NCBI RefSeq assembly: GCF_030719215.1
Contig: NZ_CP120983.1
Coordinates: 434,001-498,000, forward strand
Direction of reading: 5' to 3'
Origin: Streptomyces sp. Alt3
Lineage (GTDB): Bacteria; Actinomycetota; Actinomycetes; Streptomycetales; Streptomycetaceae
Length of the DNA: 64,000 nucleotides
This document shows positions 15,255 through 23,745 of the stretch, in pieces; the stretch's first letter is position 1; each line of letters opens with the position of its first letter. The translations under genes were made by a program, and so were the position numbers. A model generated the notes under the pieces. The model did not search any database. It was given only the letters and a program-made list of their open reading frames with translations, and was not told the origin of the DNA.

Positions 15255-16553
15255 ATGCCCCCGGACACTCTCGGTCAGCACGGCCCGCCCGTCGACGCGG
15301 CACCGCTCGGCGAGGAGGAGGCGGAGGATCTTCTCCGCGGCATATGTTTCAAAACGGGACCGCCCCGGACGGTCGGTGTGGAGCTGGAATGGCTCATCCA
15401 CGACCGTGAACACCCCCAGGCCGCCGTCCCCCACGACCGACTGCGCGCCGCGGCCGACGCGGTGCGCGCGACCCCGCTCGACGCCGCGCTGACCTTCGAG
15501 CCCGGTGGCCAGCTGGAACTGAGCTCACAGCCCAAGGGCTCCCTGATGGAGTGCGTGGACGCCACGGCCGCGGACCTGGCCTCCGTGCGCCACACCCTGG
15601 ACCGGTCGGGGCTGACCCTCGCAGGCATCGGGGTGGACCCCTGGAATCCGCCCCGTCGCCTGCTGCGTGAACCGCGTTACGACGCCATGGAGGCCGCGCT
15701 CGACCGTTCGGGTTCCGCCGGCCGCGCGATGATGTGCACCTCCGCCTCCGTCCAGGTCTGCCTGGACGCCGGTGAGGAGGAACCGGGCCCGCTGGGCTAC
15801 GGACGGCGGTGGCAGCTCGGGCATCTGCTGGGCGCGGTGCTGGTGGCCGCGTTCGCCAATTCGCCGTTCCGGCAGGGGCGGCGCACCGGCTGGCAGTCGA
15901 CCCGGCAGGCGCTGTGGGCGGATCTGGACCCGGCCAGGACGCTTGCGCCGCAGGGCCGCCTCGCACCCCGGGACGCCTGGGCCGCCCATGTACTCGCCAC
16001 TCCCGTGATGTGTGTCCGCAACGACGACGGCCCGTGGGACGTGCCCGAGGCCCTCACCTTCCGGGACTGGATCCGTGGCGGAGGACCGCGGCCACCGGTG
16101 CGGGCCGACCTCGACTACCACCTAACCACCCTGTTCCCCCCGGTGCGCCCGCGCGGGCACCTGGAGCTGCGCATGATCGACGCCCAGTCCGGCACCGACG
16201 GCTGGCTGGTGCCCCTGGCCGTCACCACCGCGCTGTTCGACGACCCGGAGGCGGCGGAGACCGTGTACCGCACGGTGAAACCGCTGGCCGAGACAGCCGG
16301 CCTCCCTCCCGCCCCGCGCAACCCGCTGTGGACCGCTGCCGCCCGGGACGGTCTGCGTGATCCGGAGCTGGCCGCGGCGGCAGCGGCCTGCTTCATCACC
16401 GCGCTGGAGGCTCTGCCCAGGATGGGGGCCAGCGATCACGTCCTCGGGACGGTCGCCGCCTTCCACGAGCGCTACGTCGCCCGGGGCCGATGTCCGGCCG
16501 ACGATCTTCCCGACCCGGCACAGGAGCCTCACGGAAAGGGCTTGGTCCGATGA
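15255..16553 (+). CDS. egtA: EgtA, glutamate-cysteine ligase for ergothioneine synthesis
   Basis: The 432-residue protein is a GCS2-type ligase making gamma-glutamylcysteine. Characteristic stretches are VGVELEWLIHDRE, LTFEPGGQLELSSQP, AMMCTSASVQVCLD and RGHLELRMIDAQ. GGAGGAGG lies 6 nt before the ATG. It is the first gene of egtABCD and ends in an ATGA overlap with egtB. The 150-bp divergent region has no SigR-type promoter that I can see. Confidence 0.93.
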   Translation: MPPDTLGQHGPPVDAAPLGEEEAEDLLRGICFKTGPPRTVGVELEWLIHDREHPQAAVPHDRLRAAADAVRATPLDAALTFEPGGQLELSSQPKGSLMECVDATAADLASVRHTLDRSGLTLAGIGVDPWNPPRRLLREPRYDAMEAALDRSGSAGRAMMCTSASVQVCLDAGEEEPGPLGYGRRWQLGHLLGAVLVAAFANSPFRQGRRTGWQSTRQALWADLDPARTLAPQGRLAPRDAWAAHVLATPVMCVRNDDGPWDVPEALTFRDWIRGGGPRPPVRADLDYHLTTLFPPVRPRGHLELRMIDAQSGTDGWLVPLAVTTALFDDPEAAETVYRTVKPLAETAGLPPAPRNPLWTAAARDGLRDPELAAAAAACFITALEALPRMGASDHVLGTVAAFHERYVARGRCPADDLPDPAQEPHGKGLVR

Positions 16554-17890
16554 CTGACACACCCGCTCCGCACACCGGCCAGGAAACCGACGCGGAGAAC
16601 CTGCGCGAGCGCGCCCTGGCCGCCCTCCTCACCGCGCGCGAGCGCACGGCTCTGCTCACCGACAGCGTCGACGACCACGAGCTCACCGCACAGCACTCCC
16701 CCCTGATGTCGCCCCTGGTCTGGGACCTCGCGCACATCGGCAACCAGGAGGAACTGTGGCTGCTGCGGGCCGTGGGCGGCCGTGAGGCGATGCGCCCCGA
16801 GATCGACGGGCTGTACGACGCCTTCGAGCACTCCCGGGCGAGCCGGCCCTCACTGCCGCTGCTGGCACCCGCGGAGGCGCGGACGTACGCCGCCGACGTA
16901 CGGGGCCGGGCGCTGGACGTCCTCGGCGGCGCTCCGCTGCACGGCGGGGGCCGCCCGCTGGAGCGGGCGGGCTTCGCCTTCGGCATGGTCGCCCAGCACG
17001 AACAGCAGCACGACGAGACGATGCTGATCACACATCAGCTGCGGTCCGGACCGGCGGTGCTGAGCGCTCCGGAGCCTCCGGAGCCCACCGGTTCCGTCAC
17101 GTTCCCCGCCGAAGTCCTGGTTCCCGGCGGTGCCTTCACCATGGGGACGTCCACGGAACCCTGGGCGCTGGACAACGAACGGCCGGCCCACCGGCGCGAG
17201 GTGGATGCCTTCCACATCGACACGGCCCCGGTCACGTGCGGCGCCTACCAGGCCTTCATCGAGGACGGCGGCTACACCGACGCACGCTGGTGGGCGCCGG
17301 AGGGCTGGGCGATGATCCGCGAACACGACCTGACGGCGCCCCTGTTCTGGCACCGCGACGCCGGGCAGTGGCTGCGGCGGCGCTTCGGGGTGACCGAACC
17401 GGTACGGGCGGACGAGCCGGTGCTCCATGTCAGCTGGTACGAGGCGGACGCCTACGCCCGCTGGGCCTGCCGGCGCCTGCCGACCGAGCCGGAGTGGGAG
17501 AAGGCGGCCCGCCACGACCCCGGTTCGGGGCGCTCCCTGCGCTACCCCTGGGGCGACGAGGACCCGACGCCCGAGCGGGCCAATCTGGGCCAGCGGCATC
17601 TGCGGCCCGCCGCCGCGGGTGCGTACGCGGCAGGCAGGTCCCCGGCGGGCGCGGGGCAGCTGATCGGCGATGTGTGGGAATGGACGTCGAGCGACTTCCT
17701 GCCCTATCCCGGCTTCGTGGCGTTCCCCTACCGCGAGTACTCGGAGGTGTTCTTCGGCCCCGGGCACAAGGTGCTGCGCGGCGGTTCGTTCGCCGTGGAC
17801 CCCGTCGCCTGCCGTGGCACGTTCCGCAACTGGGACCTCCCGGTACGGCGGCAGATCTTCTCCGGTTTCCGCACGGCGAGGGATGCCTGA
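16550..17890 (+). CDS. egtB: EgtB, ergothioneine sulfoxide synthase
   Basis: The 446-residue protein joins an N-terminal DinB-like domain to a C-terminal FGE-sulfatase domain. Iron ligands are visible as His62 (VWDLAHIGNQEE) and His150/His154 (AQHEQQHDET). The FGE part has VPGGAFTMGT, WEWTSSDFLPYPGF and LRGGSFAV. It joins gamma-glutamylcysteine to hercynine with oxygen. It overlaps egtA by ATGA and egtC by TGATG, so the genes are translationally coupled. Confidence 0.95.
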   Translation: MTDTPAPHTGQETDAENLRERALAALLTARERTALLTDSVDDHELTAQHSPLMSPLVWDLAHIGNQEELWLLRAVGGREAMRPEIDGLYDAFEHSRASRPSLPLLAPAEARTYAADVRGRALDVLGGAPLHGGGRPLERAGFAFGMVAQHEQQHDETMLITHQLRSGPAVLSAPEPPEPTGSVTFPAEVLVPGGAFTMGTSTEPWALDNERPAHRREVDAFHIDTAPVTCGAYQAFIEDGGYTDARWWAPEGWAMIREHDLTAPLFWHRDAGQWLRRRFGVTEPVRADEPVLHVSWYEADAYARWACRRLPTEPEWEKAARHDPGSGRSLRYPWGDEDPTPERANLGQRHLRPAAAGAYAAGRSPAGAGQLIGDVWEWTSSDFLPYPGFVAFPYREYSEVFFGPGHKVLRGGSFAVDPVACRGTFRNWDLPVRRQIFSGFRTARDA

Positions 17891-18645
17891 TGTGCCGTCA
17901 TATCGCGTATCTGGGGCCCTCCGTGCCCCTGGGAGAGCTGCTCGTCTCCCCCGCTCACGGACTCGTGCGCCAGTCCTGGGAACCCCGGCGTCAGCGGCAC
18001 GGCACCGTCAACGCCGACGGTTTCGGGGTCGGCTGGTACGCGGAGGGTGACCCCGTGCCGGGCCGCTACCGCAGGAGCGGGCCGGTCTGGGGCGACGAGA
18101 CCTTCGCGGACCTGTCCCGCGTGGTGCGCAGCACGGCGCTGCTCGCCGCCGTCCGCGACGCGACCTTCGCCGGGGCGGACGGAGAGGCCGCTGCCGCCCC
18201 CTTCGCCGAGGGACGTCTGCTGTTCAGCCACAACGGCGCGGTCCGGGGCTGGCCCGGTTCCCTTGCGCCGCTGGCGGAGGGGCTGCCGCCGGAGCGGCTG
18301 CTCTCCCTGGCTGCGCGGAGCGATTCGGCCCTGCTCTGGGCGCTGGTGCTGCACCGCACGGCGCAGGGTGACGAGATAGGGCAGGCGGTCGCCGACACCG
18401 TTCTCGACGTCGGCGCCGCCGCCCCGGGCTCACGCCTCAATCTGCTGCTCACGGATGGTTCCACCATCGTCGCGACCACGTGGGGCGACTCCCTCTGGTA
18501 CCTCCACGAACCGGGCCGCCGCACGGTGGTGGCCTCGGAGCCGTACGACGACGATCCGTACTGGCGCGAGGTCCCGGACCGCACCCTGCTCGCCGCGACA
18601 CGCACCGATGTCCTGCTGACCCCGCTCAAGGAGCCCACCGCGTGA
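17890..18645 (+). CDS. egtC: EgtC, gamma-glutamyl-hercynylcysteine sulfoxide amidohydrolase
   Basis: The 251-residue class II glutamine amidotransferase-fold enzyme begins MCRHIAYLGP, so Cys2 becomes the N-terminal nucleophile after methionine removal. FSHNGAVRGW, RSDSALLW and NLLLTDGSTI match EgtC. It removes the gamma-glutamyl group from the EgtB product. Its start overlaps the egtB stop (TGATG) and its end overlaps egtD (GTGA). Confidence 0.95.
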   Translation: MCRHIAYLGPSVPLGELLVSPAHGLVRQSWEPRRQRHGTVNADGFGVGWYAEGDPVPGRYRRSGPVWGDETFADLSRVVRSTALLAAVRDATFAGADGEAAAAPFAEGRLLFSHNGAVRGWPGSLAPLAEGLPPERLLSLAARSDSALLWALVLHRTAQGDEIGQAVADTVLDVGAAAPGSRLNLLLTDGSTIVATTWGDSLWYLHEPGRRTVVASEPYDDDPYWREVPDRTLLAATRTDVLLTPLKEPTA

Positions 18646-19604
18646 GTCCCTTCCTGCTGACCCGCACCCTGCCCGCGGACGCGACGGACGCGGCGCTGCG
18701 CGCCGACGTGCTGAGCGGTCTGACGCGGCAGCCGAAGACGCTGCCGCCCAAGTGGTTCTACGACGCGCGTGGCAGCGACCTCTTCGAGGAGATCACCCGG
18801 CTGGACGAGTACTACCCGACGCGTGCCGAGCGGGAGATCCTGATCGCCCGTGCCGGTGAGATCGCCGCCGCGTCCGGGGCCCGGACCCTGATCGAGCTGG
18901 GTTCGGGTTCGTCGGAGAAGACCCGGCATCTGCTGGACGCCCTGCCGGCGCTGCACACGTACGTGCCGGTCGACGTCAGCGAGAGTGCCCTCGCGGGCGC
19001 TGCGGAGGCCCTGCTGGCCGAACGGCCGGAGCTGTCCGTGCACGCGCTCGTCGCCGATTTCACCCATGCCCTGGACCTGCCGGAGAGCCCCGGTCCTCGG
19101 CTCGTGGTGTTCCTCGGCGGGACGCTGGGCAACCTGCTTCCCGCGGAGCGTGCCGAGTTCCTGCGGTCCGTGCGCGCGCGGCTGGCGCCCGGGGACGGCC
19201 TGCTGCTCGGCACGGACCTGGTCAAGGACGAGGCGACTCTCGTCGCGGCGTACGACGACGCGGACGGGGTGACGGCCGCGTTCAACAAGAACGTCCTGGC
19301 GGTGGTGAACCGCGAGCTGGGGGCGGACTTCCCGCTCGACGACTTCGCCCATGTCGCGCTCTGGGACCAGGACGACGAGTGGATCGAGATGCGGCTGCGG
19401 GCCCGCCGGGCCCTGACGGTCAAGATCCGGGAGCTGGACCTCGTGGTGCAGTTCGAGGAGGGCGAGGAACTCCGCACGGAGATCTCGGCGAAGTTCCGTG
19501 AGCGGAAGGTGCGGGAGGAACTGGCCGCGGCGGGTCTGCGGCTGGATCAGTGGTGGACGGACGAGGCGGGCAGGTTCGCGCTGTCCCTGGCGACGGCCGA
19601 CTGA
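18642..19604 (+). CDS. egtD: EgtD, histidine N-alpha-methyltransferase
   Basis: The 320-residue SAM-dependent methyltransferase converts histidine to hercynine in three methylations. It shows the EgtD-type N-terminus PKTLPPKWFYDARGSDLFEE, the SAM-binding IELGSGSSEKT, VFLGGTLGNLLP and the C-terminal EISAKFRERKV. It is the last gene of the operon. No egtE (C-S lyase) follows, so that step must be encoded elsewhere or done by another PLP enzyme. The gene converges with and overlaps the acyltransferase by 58 bp. Confidence 0.95.
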   Translation: MSPFLLTRTLPADATDAALRADVLSGLTRQPKTLPPKWFYDARGSDLFEEITRLDEYYPTRAEREILIARAGEIAAASGARTLIELGSGSSEKTRHLLDALPALHTYVPVDVSESALAGAAEALLAERPELSVHALVADFTHALDLPESPGPRLVVFLGGTLGNLLPAERAEFLRSVRARLAPGDGLLLGTDLVKDEATLVAAYDDADGVTAAFNKNVLAVVNRELGADFPLDDFAHVALWDQDDEWIEMRLRARRALTVKIRELDLVVQFEEGEELRTEISAKFRERKVREELAAAGLRLDQWWTDEAGRFALSLATAD

Positions 19605-20386
19605 GCCGCCCGCGCCAGTGCCCGCCTGCCGGTTCCACGGCCGGCGGGCACCGGCGGCAGGATCCGGATCTCGGCGGTGAGCCCGGCGGCGGTGACCACG
19701 CGCCACAGCGAGACGGCGAGCGGGTCGTCCCCGACGAACGCGGCGGCTCCCGCCGTGTCCGTCCCCGCCGTCCGGTAGCTGATGCGGACGGGGCGGACGG
19801 CGGCTCCGGCGTCGATCGCCGCCTGGAAGGCGGCGGGTCTGAATCTGCCGCCCCCGCCGCGGCCGCACCAGGTACTGCCCTGCGGGAACACCGCGACCCG
19901 TGATCCGGAGGCCAGTGCCCCGGCAAGGGCCCGCACCGCGTCGGGCAGCGCCCGCAGCCGGTCCCGCTCGATGAACAGCGTGCCGCCGAGCGCGGCGAAC
20001 GGCCCGAGCAGGGGCCATGTGCGTATCTCGCTCTTGGCGACCATCCGGGCGGGCAGCACGGCAGCCACGAGGGGGATGTCCAGCCATGAGACGTGGTTGG
20101 CGACCACGAGCTCGCCCGTCCGCGGCCGTGTGGGTTCCACGGGCACCCCGGTGACACGTATGCGTACCCCGAAGGCGCGTACCACCGCGTACGCCCAGCG
20201 GCGGGTCAGCCGGTCCCGGCGGGCGGGTGCCAGGAGCAGCACACCGGGCACGGACAGCACCCCGAGGAAGGTGAGTGCGCAGCCGGCGAGCAGCAGGGCC
20301 GTCGCCGGCAGCGGGGCACGCCTCGCTCCCTCGTGGTGCGCGCAGTCGCGTGGGGTGCAGGGGGCGACAGGCAGCCAGGCGCTCAT
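19547..20386 (-). CDS. Lysophospholipid/1-acylglycerol-3-phosphate acyltransferase, OlsA-like
   Basis: The 279-residue PlsC-family protein has two N-terminal hydrophobic segments, the catalytic NHVSWLD (His98, Asp103) and the substrate motif FPQGSTWCGRG. It begins in an ATGA overlap with the upstream GNAT gene. In ornithine-lipid synthesis OlsB makes lyso-ornithine lipid and OlsA adds the second acyl chain; the coupled order seen here fits that pair. A general phospholipid role remains possible. Its 3' end overlaps egtD on the other strand. Confidence 0.82.
   Translation of the reverse strand: MSAWLPVAPCTPRDCAHHEGARRAPLPATALLLAGCALTFLGVLSVPGVLLLAPARRDRLTRRWAYAVVRAFGVRIRVTGVPVEPTRPRTGELVVANHVSWLDIPLVAAVLPARMVAKSEIRTWPLLGPFAALGGTLFIERDRLRALPDAVRALAGALASGSRVAVFPQGSTWCGRGGGGRFRPAAFQAAIDAGAAVRPVRISYRTAGTDTAGAAAFVGDDPLAVSLWRVVTAAGLTAEIRILPPVPAGRGTGRRALARAAQSAVARDSANLPASSVHH
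19618..19651. terminator. Hairpin downstream of egtD
   Basis: GTGCCCGCC and GGCGGGCAC pair around a 16-nt loop, 14 nt after the egtD stop. It lies inside the 3' coding part of the convergent acyltransferase gene, so it can end the egt transcript only. Confidence 0.55.
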
Positions 20387-21192
20387 CGCAGCGGGGCCAG
20401 CGAGAGGAAGTGGCGCAGGTAGCGCGGGTCGGTGCGGCGCATCGAGAGCAGGACGTAGAGGTCCGCGACGCCGAAGTCCGGGTCGTGTGCGGGGGCGCCG
20501 CAGACCCAGGCTCCCAGGCGCAGGTAGCCGCGCAGCAGCGGCGGCAGCTCGGTGCGCCCGCCGGCGCCGCCACCGGGGTGACCGGTGGTGTCCCAGAGCC
20601 GGTGGGGCGTGACCCAGTACTCCTCGGGTGCCAGGTTGTGGGCGCGTACGGTGTCCCAGCTCCGGGCGGCGAGCGCTCCTCCGTCGGCGAGGGGTACGGA
20701 GCAGCAGCCGGCCAGCCATGTGTGGCCGGTGCGCTCCATGTAGCGGGCGAGTCCGGCCCAGATCAGGGCGATGACGGCTCCGTCCCGGTGGGCGGGGTGG
20801 ACGCAGGACCTCCCCACCTCGACCAGGTCGTCCCGGATCGGGGCGAGCCGTGCGAGATCGAACTCACCCTCCGCGTAGAGGCCCCCCGCGCGCCTGGCCC
20901 CTTCGGGCGGCAGCAGCCGGTAGGTGGCGACGACCTCGTCGGTGGCCACCTCGCGTACCAGCAGGTGATCGCAGTGGGCGTCGAAGGCGTCGCTGTCCAG
21001 GCCGGGTTCGGCGCTGTCGAGCCGGGCGCCGAGCTCACCGGCGAAGACCAGGTGCCGAAGTCGCTGGGCGGCGCGTACGTCGTCCTGGCAGGTGGCCAGG
21101 GCGACCCGGTACCCCGAGGGGGCGGTGGCCCGGCGGGACGCGGGCACGCCGGCGGTTGCGGGGGTGGGAGAGGGGAGGGGCAGCACGGTCAT
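20383..21192 (-). CDS. GNAT N-acyltransferase, OlsB-like (lyso-ornithine lipid synthase candidate)
   Basis: The 269-residue protein matches the hemolysin/OlsB branch of the acyltransferases: QRLRHLVFAGELGARL, DHLLVREVATDEVVATYRLL, VEVGRSCVHPAHRDGAVI and ALIWAGLARYM. OlsB transfers a 3-hydroxyacyl group from acyl carrier protein to the alpha-amino group of ornithine. Direct 4-nt coupling to an OlsA-type acyltransferase supports this assignment over a generic GNAT. The ATG at 21192 is followed by a Pro/Ala-rich stretch, so a later start is possible. Confidence 0.8.
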   Translation of the reverse strand: MTVLPLPSPTPATAGVPASRRATAPSGYRVALATCQDDVRAAQRLRHLVFAGELGARLDSAEPGLDSDAFDAHCDHLLVREVATDEVVATYRLLPPEGARRAGGLYAEGEFDLARLAPIRDDLVEVGRSCVHPAHRDGAVIALIWAGLARYMERTGHTWLAGCCSVPLADGGALAARSWDTVRAHNLAPEEYWVTPHRLWDTTGHPGGGAGGRTELPPLLRGYLRLGAWVCGAPAHDPDFGVADLYVLLSMRRTDPRYLRHFLSLAPLR

Positions 21193-21359
21193 GGCGGTCT
21201 CCGGGGACGGATCGGCAGCGGCTGCCGGGCTGCCGCGGGAGTACGACGACCCGGTCCTCTACTTCTTCCGTGACCGGCTTGATTCGACATGACCGCCGTG
21301 GAGCGAGCGGATGTGCGACGGCTGAATCCCCGGCTCGCCCGGTGTGCGGCCCCTCGCCG

Positions 21360-22613
21360 TCAGCCGGTGGTCAGTTTCGCGCTGATGCGGTCGGACGCCT
21401 CCTTGGCCTCTTCCGCGGGGTCGCCGCCCTCCAGCACCGCCGTCATGTAGGGCTTGATCGGGTTGTCCGCCTCGACAGCCGGCCAGTACGGCGAATTGGG
21501 GGTGGCGCGGCCCTCGGTGGCGCCCTGGGCCATCGCGGAGGTCCCTTCCTGCCCTTCGACGACGCCGGCGAGGGCGGGCTTGTTCGGTACGTAGCTCATG
21601 GCCCGGGCGAGTTCGGTCTGCCACTCCTCCCCCGCGAGGGCCTTGACGACCTCGACGCCCTCGCTCCGCTGGTCGGCGCCTTCCGGCACGATCAGGTCGG
21701 ACCCTCCGGTGAAGACGGCGCCCGGCTTCTTCGCGCTCTTGCCGGGGATGGGGAAGTAGCCGAGCTTTCCCTTGAGTTCGGGGTTCTGCTGCTCGATGAG
21801 TGCGGCGCTCCCGGGTACGGAGATGATCTGGGCGACCGCGCCCTCGGCGAAGACATCCGTCTCCGGGGGCGTCTGCTCGTCGGCGTCCCGGGGTCCGTCG
21901 CCGAGACCCTGGAGTGTCTTGTAGAAGTCCATGCCCCGCAGAGCGGCGGGCGAGTCGAGCGCGCCCTTCCAGTCACCGCCGCTGTCGTCGGCCAGTTCAC
22001 CGCCCTCGTCCCAGATGAAGCCGGCGAGTACGTACCAGTTCTGCCCGGCGAGGTAGATGCCCTGCTGACCGGTGGTGTTCAGTCTCTCCGTGACTTCCAC
22101 CCACTCCTCACGCGTGGTGGGGAGTTCGGTGATCCCCGCCTGCTCGAAGAGGTCCTTGTTGTAGATCACCACGCGGTTGGCCGCGTACCAGGGGATTCCG
22201 TACTGCGCGCCGTTGACCTTGCCCGGCTCGGCGAGTCCCGGCAGCCAGTCCTCGCCGCCCAGGTCACGCAGCGACTCCAGGGTGAGATCGCGCAGTTGGC
22301 CGCTCTCCGCGTACTGGGCGACCTGGGTGTTGCCGACTTCGATGACGTCCGGGGCGTCGTCGCCGTCCAGTGCCTTCAGCACCTTGGGACCGATGCCGCC
22401 CCATTCCTGCAGAACGAACTCCAGTTCGACAGAGGGATGCTCGGCTTCGTAGGACTCCTTGAAGCGGTCGAGGAAGCCCTGGGAGGCGCTGCCCTTCATC
22501 AGCCAAACCGTCACCGTGCTGCTGTCGGCACCCGAGCCGGGAAGGTAGCCGCAGCCGCTCAGCGCGACGGAGGAAACGAGCGCGACGGCTCCGGCCAGTA
22601 TGCGGATCTTCAC
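21360..22613 (-). CDS. Sugar ABC transporter substrate-binding lipoprotein
   Basis: The 417-residue protein has a lipoprotein signal peptide with lipobox LSGC (Cys21) and a cluster-1 solute-binding fold: TVTVWLMKGSASQGF, APDVIEVGNTQVAQYA, YGIPWYAANRVVIYNKDLF and SYVPNKPAL. GTG 22613 is chosen because AAGGTGG sits just upstream; GTG 22622 lacks a site. No permease or ATPase genes are adjacent, so partners (often with the shared ATPase MsiK) must be elsewhere. A dre-like operator upstream suggests amino-sugar control by DasR. Confidence 0.87.
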   Translation of the reverse strand: MKIRILAGAVALVSSVALSGCGYLPGSGADSSTVTVWLMKGSASQGFLDRFKESYEAEHPSVELEFVLQEWGGIGPKVLKALDGDDAPDVIEVGNTQVAQYAESGQLRDLTLESLRDLGGEDWLPGLAEPGKVNGAQYGIPWYAANRVVIYNKDLFEQAGITELPTTREEWVEVTERLNTTGQQGIYLAGQNWYVLAGFIWDEGGELADDSGGDWKGALDSPAALRGMDFYKTLQGLGDGPRDADEQTPPETDVFAEGAVAQIISVPGSAALIEQQNPELKGKLGYFPIPGKSAKKPGAVFTGGSDLIVPEGADQRSEGVEVVKALAGEEWQTELARAMSYVPNKPALAGVVEGQEGTSAMAQGATEGRATPNSPYWPAVEADNPIKPYMTAVLEGGDPAEEAKEASDRISAKLTTG

Positions 22614-22704
22614 GGGGGCCACCTTCTGCGAAACGGCACGACGGAATGACAGGACCCGGGTGGGGGGACTGCGGGCGGCGCTCGCACGGGCGTATGGACG
22701 GGAG

Positions 22705-22720
22705 TTTGGTATGGACCAAT
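22705..22720. promoter_or_regulatory. dre-like (DasR) operator candidate
   Basis: TTTGGTATGGACCAAT contains TGGT-N4-ACCA, the invariant frame of the 16-bp DasR site (TGGTCTAGACCA core), with differences only in the centre and outer bases. It lies about 92 bp upstream of the sugar-binding protein start. Confidence 0.5.
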
Positions 22721-22723
22721 CGG

Positions 22724-22737
22724 CAGGTCAAGACCTG
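22724..22737. promoter_or_regulatory. Second palindrome next to the dre-like site
   Basis: CAGGTC-AA-GACCTG is a perfect 6-bp inverted repeat 3 bp from the dre-like site. It may bind a second regulator or be a degenerate copy. It lies in the 226-bp gap between the binding protein and the divergent dodecin gene. Confidence 0.4.
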
Positions 22738-22839
22738 TCCGGGTCATGGATCGCCGGTCCCGGGTCGCGGGCCGGAAGGCCGACACCTCGCGCCCGGACC
22801 TGGAGTGAGGCACCGTGGAATCACGAAAGGGGACATTAA

Positions 22840-23055
22840 ATGTCTAATCACACCTACCGGGTCACCGAGATCGTAGGAACCTCCGAGGAGGGCATTGACG
22901 CGGCGATCCGGAACGGCGTCGCCAGAGCCTCGGAAACGTTGCACAATCTCGACTGGTTCGAGATGACACAGGTGCGCGGCCATATCGAGGACGGGCGGAT
23001 CGCCCACTACCAGGTGGGGCTCAAGGTCGGCTTCCGACTCGACGAGAACGCCTGA
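22840..23055 (+). CDS. Dodecin, flavin-storage protein
   Basis: The 71-residue protein is full-length dodecin: YRVTEIVGTSEEGIDAAI, ASETLHNLDWFEMTQVRGHI and YQVGLKVGFRL. Dodecins form hollow 12-mers that bind flavin dimers or coenzyme A; the Trp in NLDWFE stacks on the isoalloxazine and the Gln in TQVRG contacts it. AAAGGGGA lies upstream of the ATG. The gene stands alone. Confidence 0.93.
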   Translation: MSNHTYRVTEIVGTSEEGIDAAIRNGVARASETLHNLDWFEMTQVRGHIEDGRIAHYQVGLKVGFRLDENA

Positions 23056-23136
23056 GCGGGACCGCCGGGCCGGAACCGGGACCGCCGGACGGGAACCGGC
23101 ACCGTGGAGGAGCCGGCAGGGGCCTGACCGGACCCC

Positions 23137-23625
23137 TCAGGTACGCCCCTCACGCTCCTGGGCGTCCTTCATCGACGGCGCGGTGACGGCCCACCGGGCC
23201 CGTACGACGCGGAAGCCGGCCCGCTCGGCCGCATCGCACACCAGTTCGTCGTCGTCGACGAGCACCCGCACCTCGCGTCGCCGGGCCAGTCGCTCCAGGG
23301 TCTCCACCTTGGTGCGGCGGGCCGGACGACGGTCACCGTCCCGCCGCATGTGGACACTGCCGCTCGGCAGCCCGTGCGATGCGAGCCAGGCCAGGGTGTC
23401 CTTGCGGCACCTCTCGGGCCGGCCGGTCAGATAGACGACCTCGCACTCCTCGGCGTGCGCCCTGAGCAGGCTCACGCCTTCCGTCAGCGGTGGGTCCTGG
23501 GGCGCCGCTGAGAAGAACGCGTCCCAGTCACGCCCCGAACCTTCGAGGAAGTGCTGCCGGTGGCCGCTGTCGGCCAGCGTCCCGTCGAGGTCGAACACGG
23601 CCAGTGGACGCCTGTCGTCGTTCAT
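23137..23625 (-). CDS. HAD-superfamily phosphatase
   Basis: The 162-residue HAD protein has motif I FDLDGTLADS (nucleophile Asp12 and Asp14), motif II VVYLTGRP, a lysine in RRTKVETL and the motif IV acidic site VLVDDDELVCDAA. It lacks a large cap domain and resembles the short phosphatases related to polynucleotide kinase 3'-phosphatase domains. The substrate is unknown. The ATG at 23625 lies 12 nt from a large IS-end-like palindrome. Confidence 0.82.
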   Translation of the reverse strand: MNDDRRPLAVFDLDGTLADSGHRQHFLEGSGRDWDAFFSAAPQDPPLTEGVSLLRAHAEECEVVYLTGRPERCRKDTLAWLASHGLPSGSVHMRRDGDRRPARRTKVETLERLARRREVRVLVDDDELVCDAAERAGFRVVRARWAVTAPSMKDAQEREGRT

Positions 23626-23636
23626 CGCACCCACCC

Positions 23637-23692
23637 TAAGGGCTGTCCCGTAATCCCTGGCGGGCGCACCACGGATTGCGGGACAGCCCTTA
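23637..23692. repeat. IS-end-like palindromic repeat (possible MITE relic)
   Basis: The 20-nt arms TAAGGGCTGTCCCGTAATCC and GGATTGCGGGACAGCCCTTA match at 19 of 20 positions around a 16-nt loop. The sequence GGGCTGTCCCG at both ends recalls terminal inverted repeats of IS5-like elements in Streptomyces, from memory. No transposase is present. It could also act as a terminator or promoter insulator for the HAD gene. Confidence 0.6.
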
Positions 23693-23745
23693 GAGGCGCC
23701 GCGCGGCCACGGGCAGCCGGGTGCCCGTGGCGGGTCCACAGCCTT

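Noticed and set aside
18066..20573. 835-codon minus-strand frame across egtC, egtD and the acyltransferase
   Set aside because: Low-complexity Arg/Pro/Ala sequence antisense to well-defined egt genes; no domain recognised.
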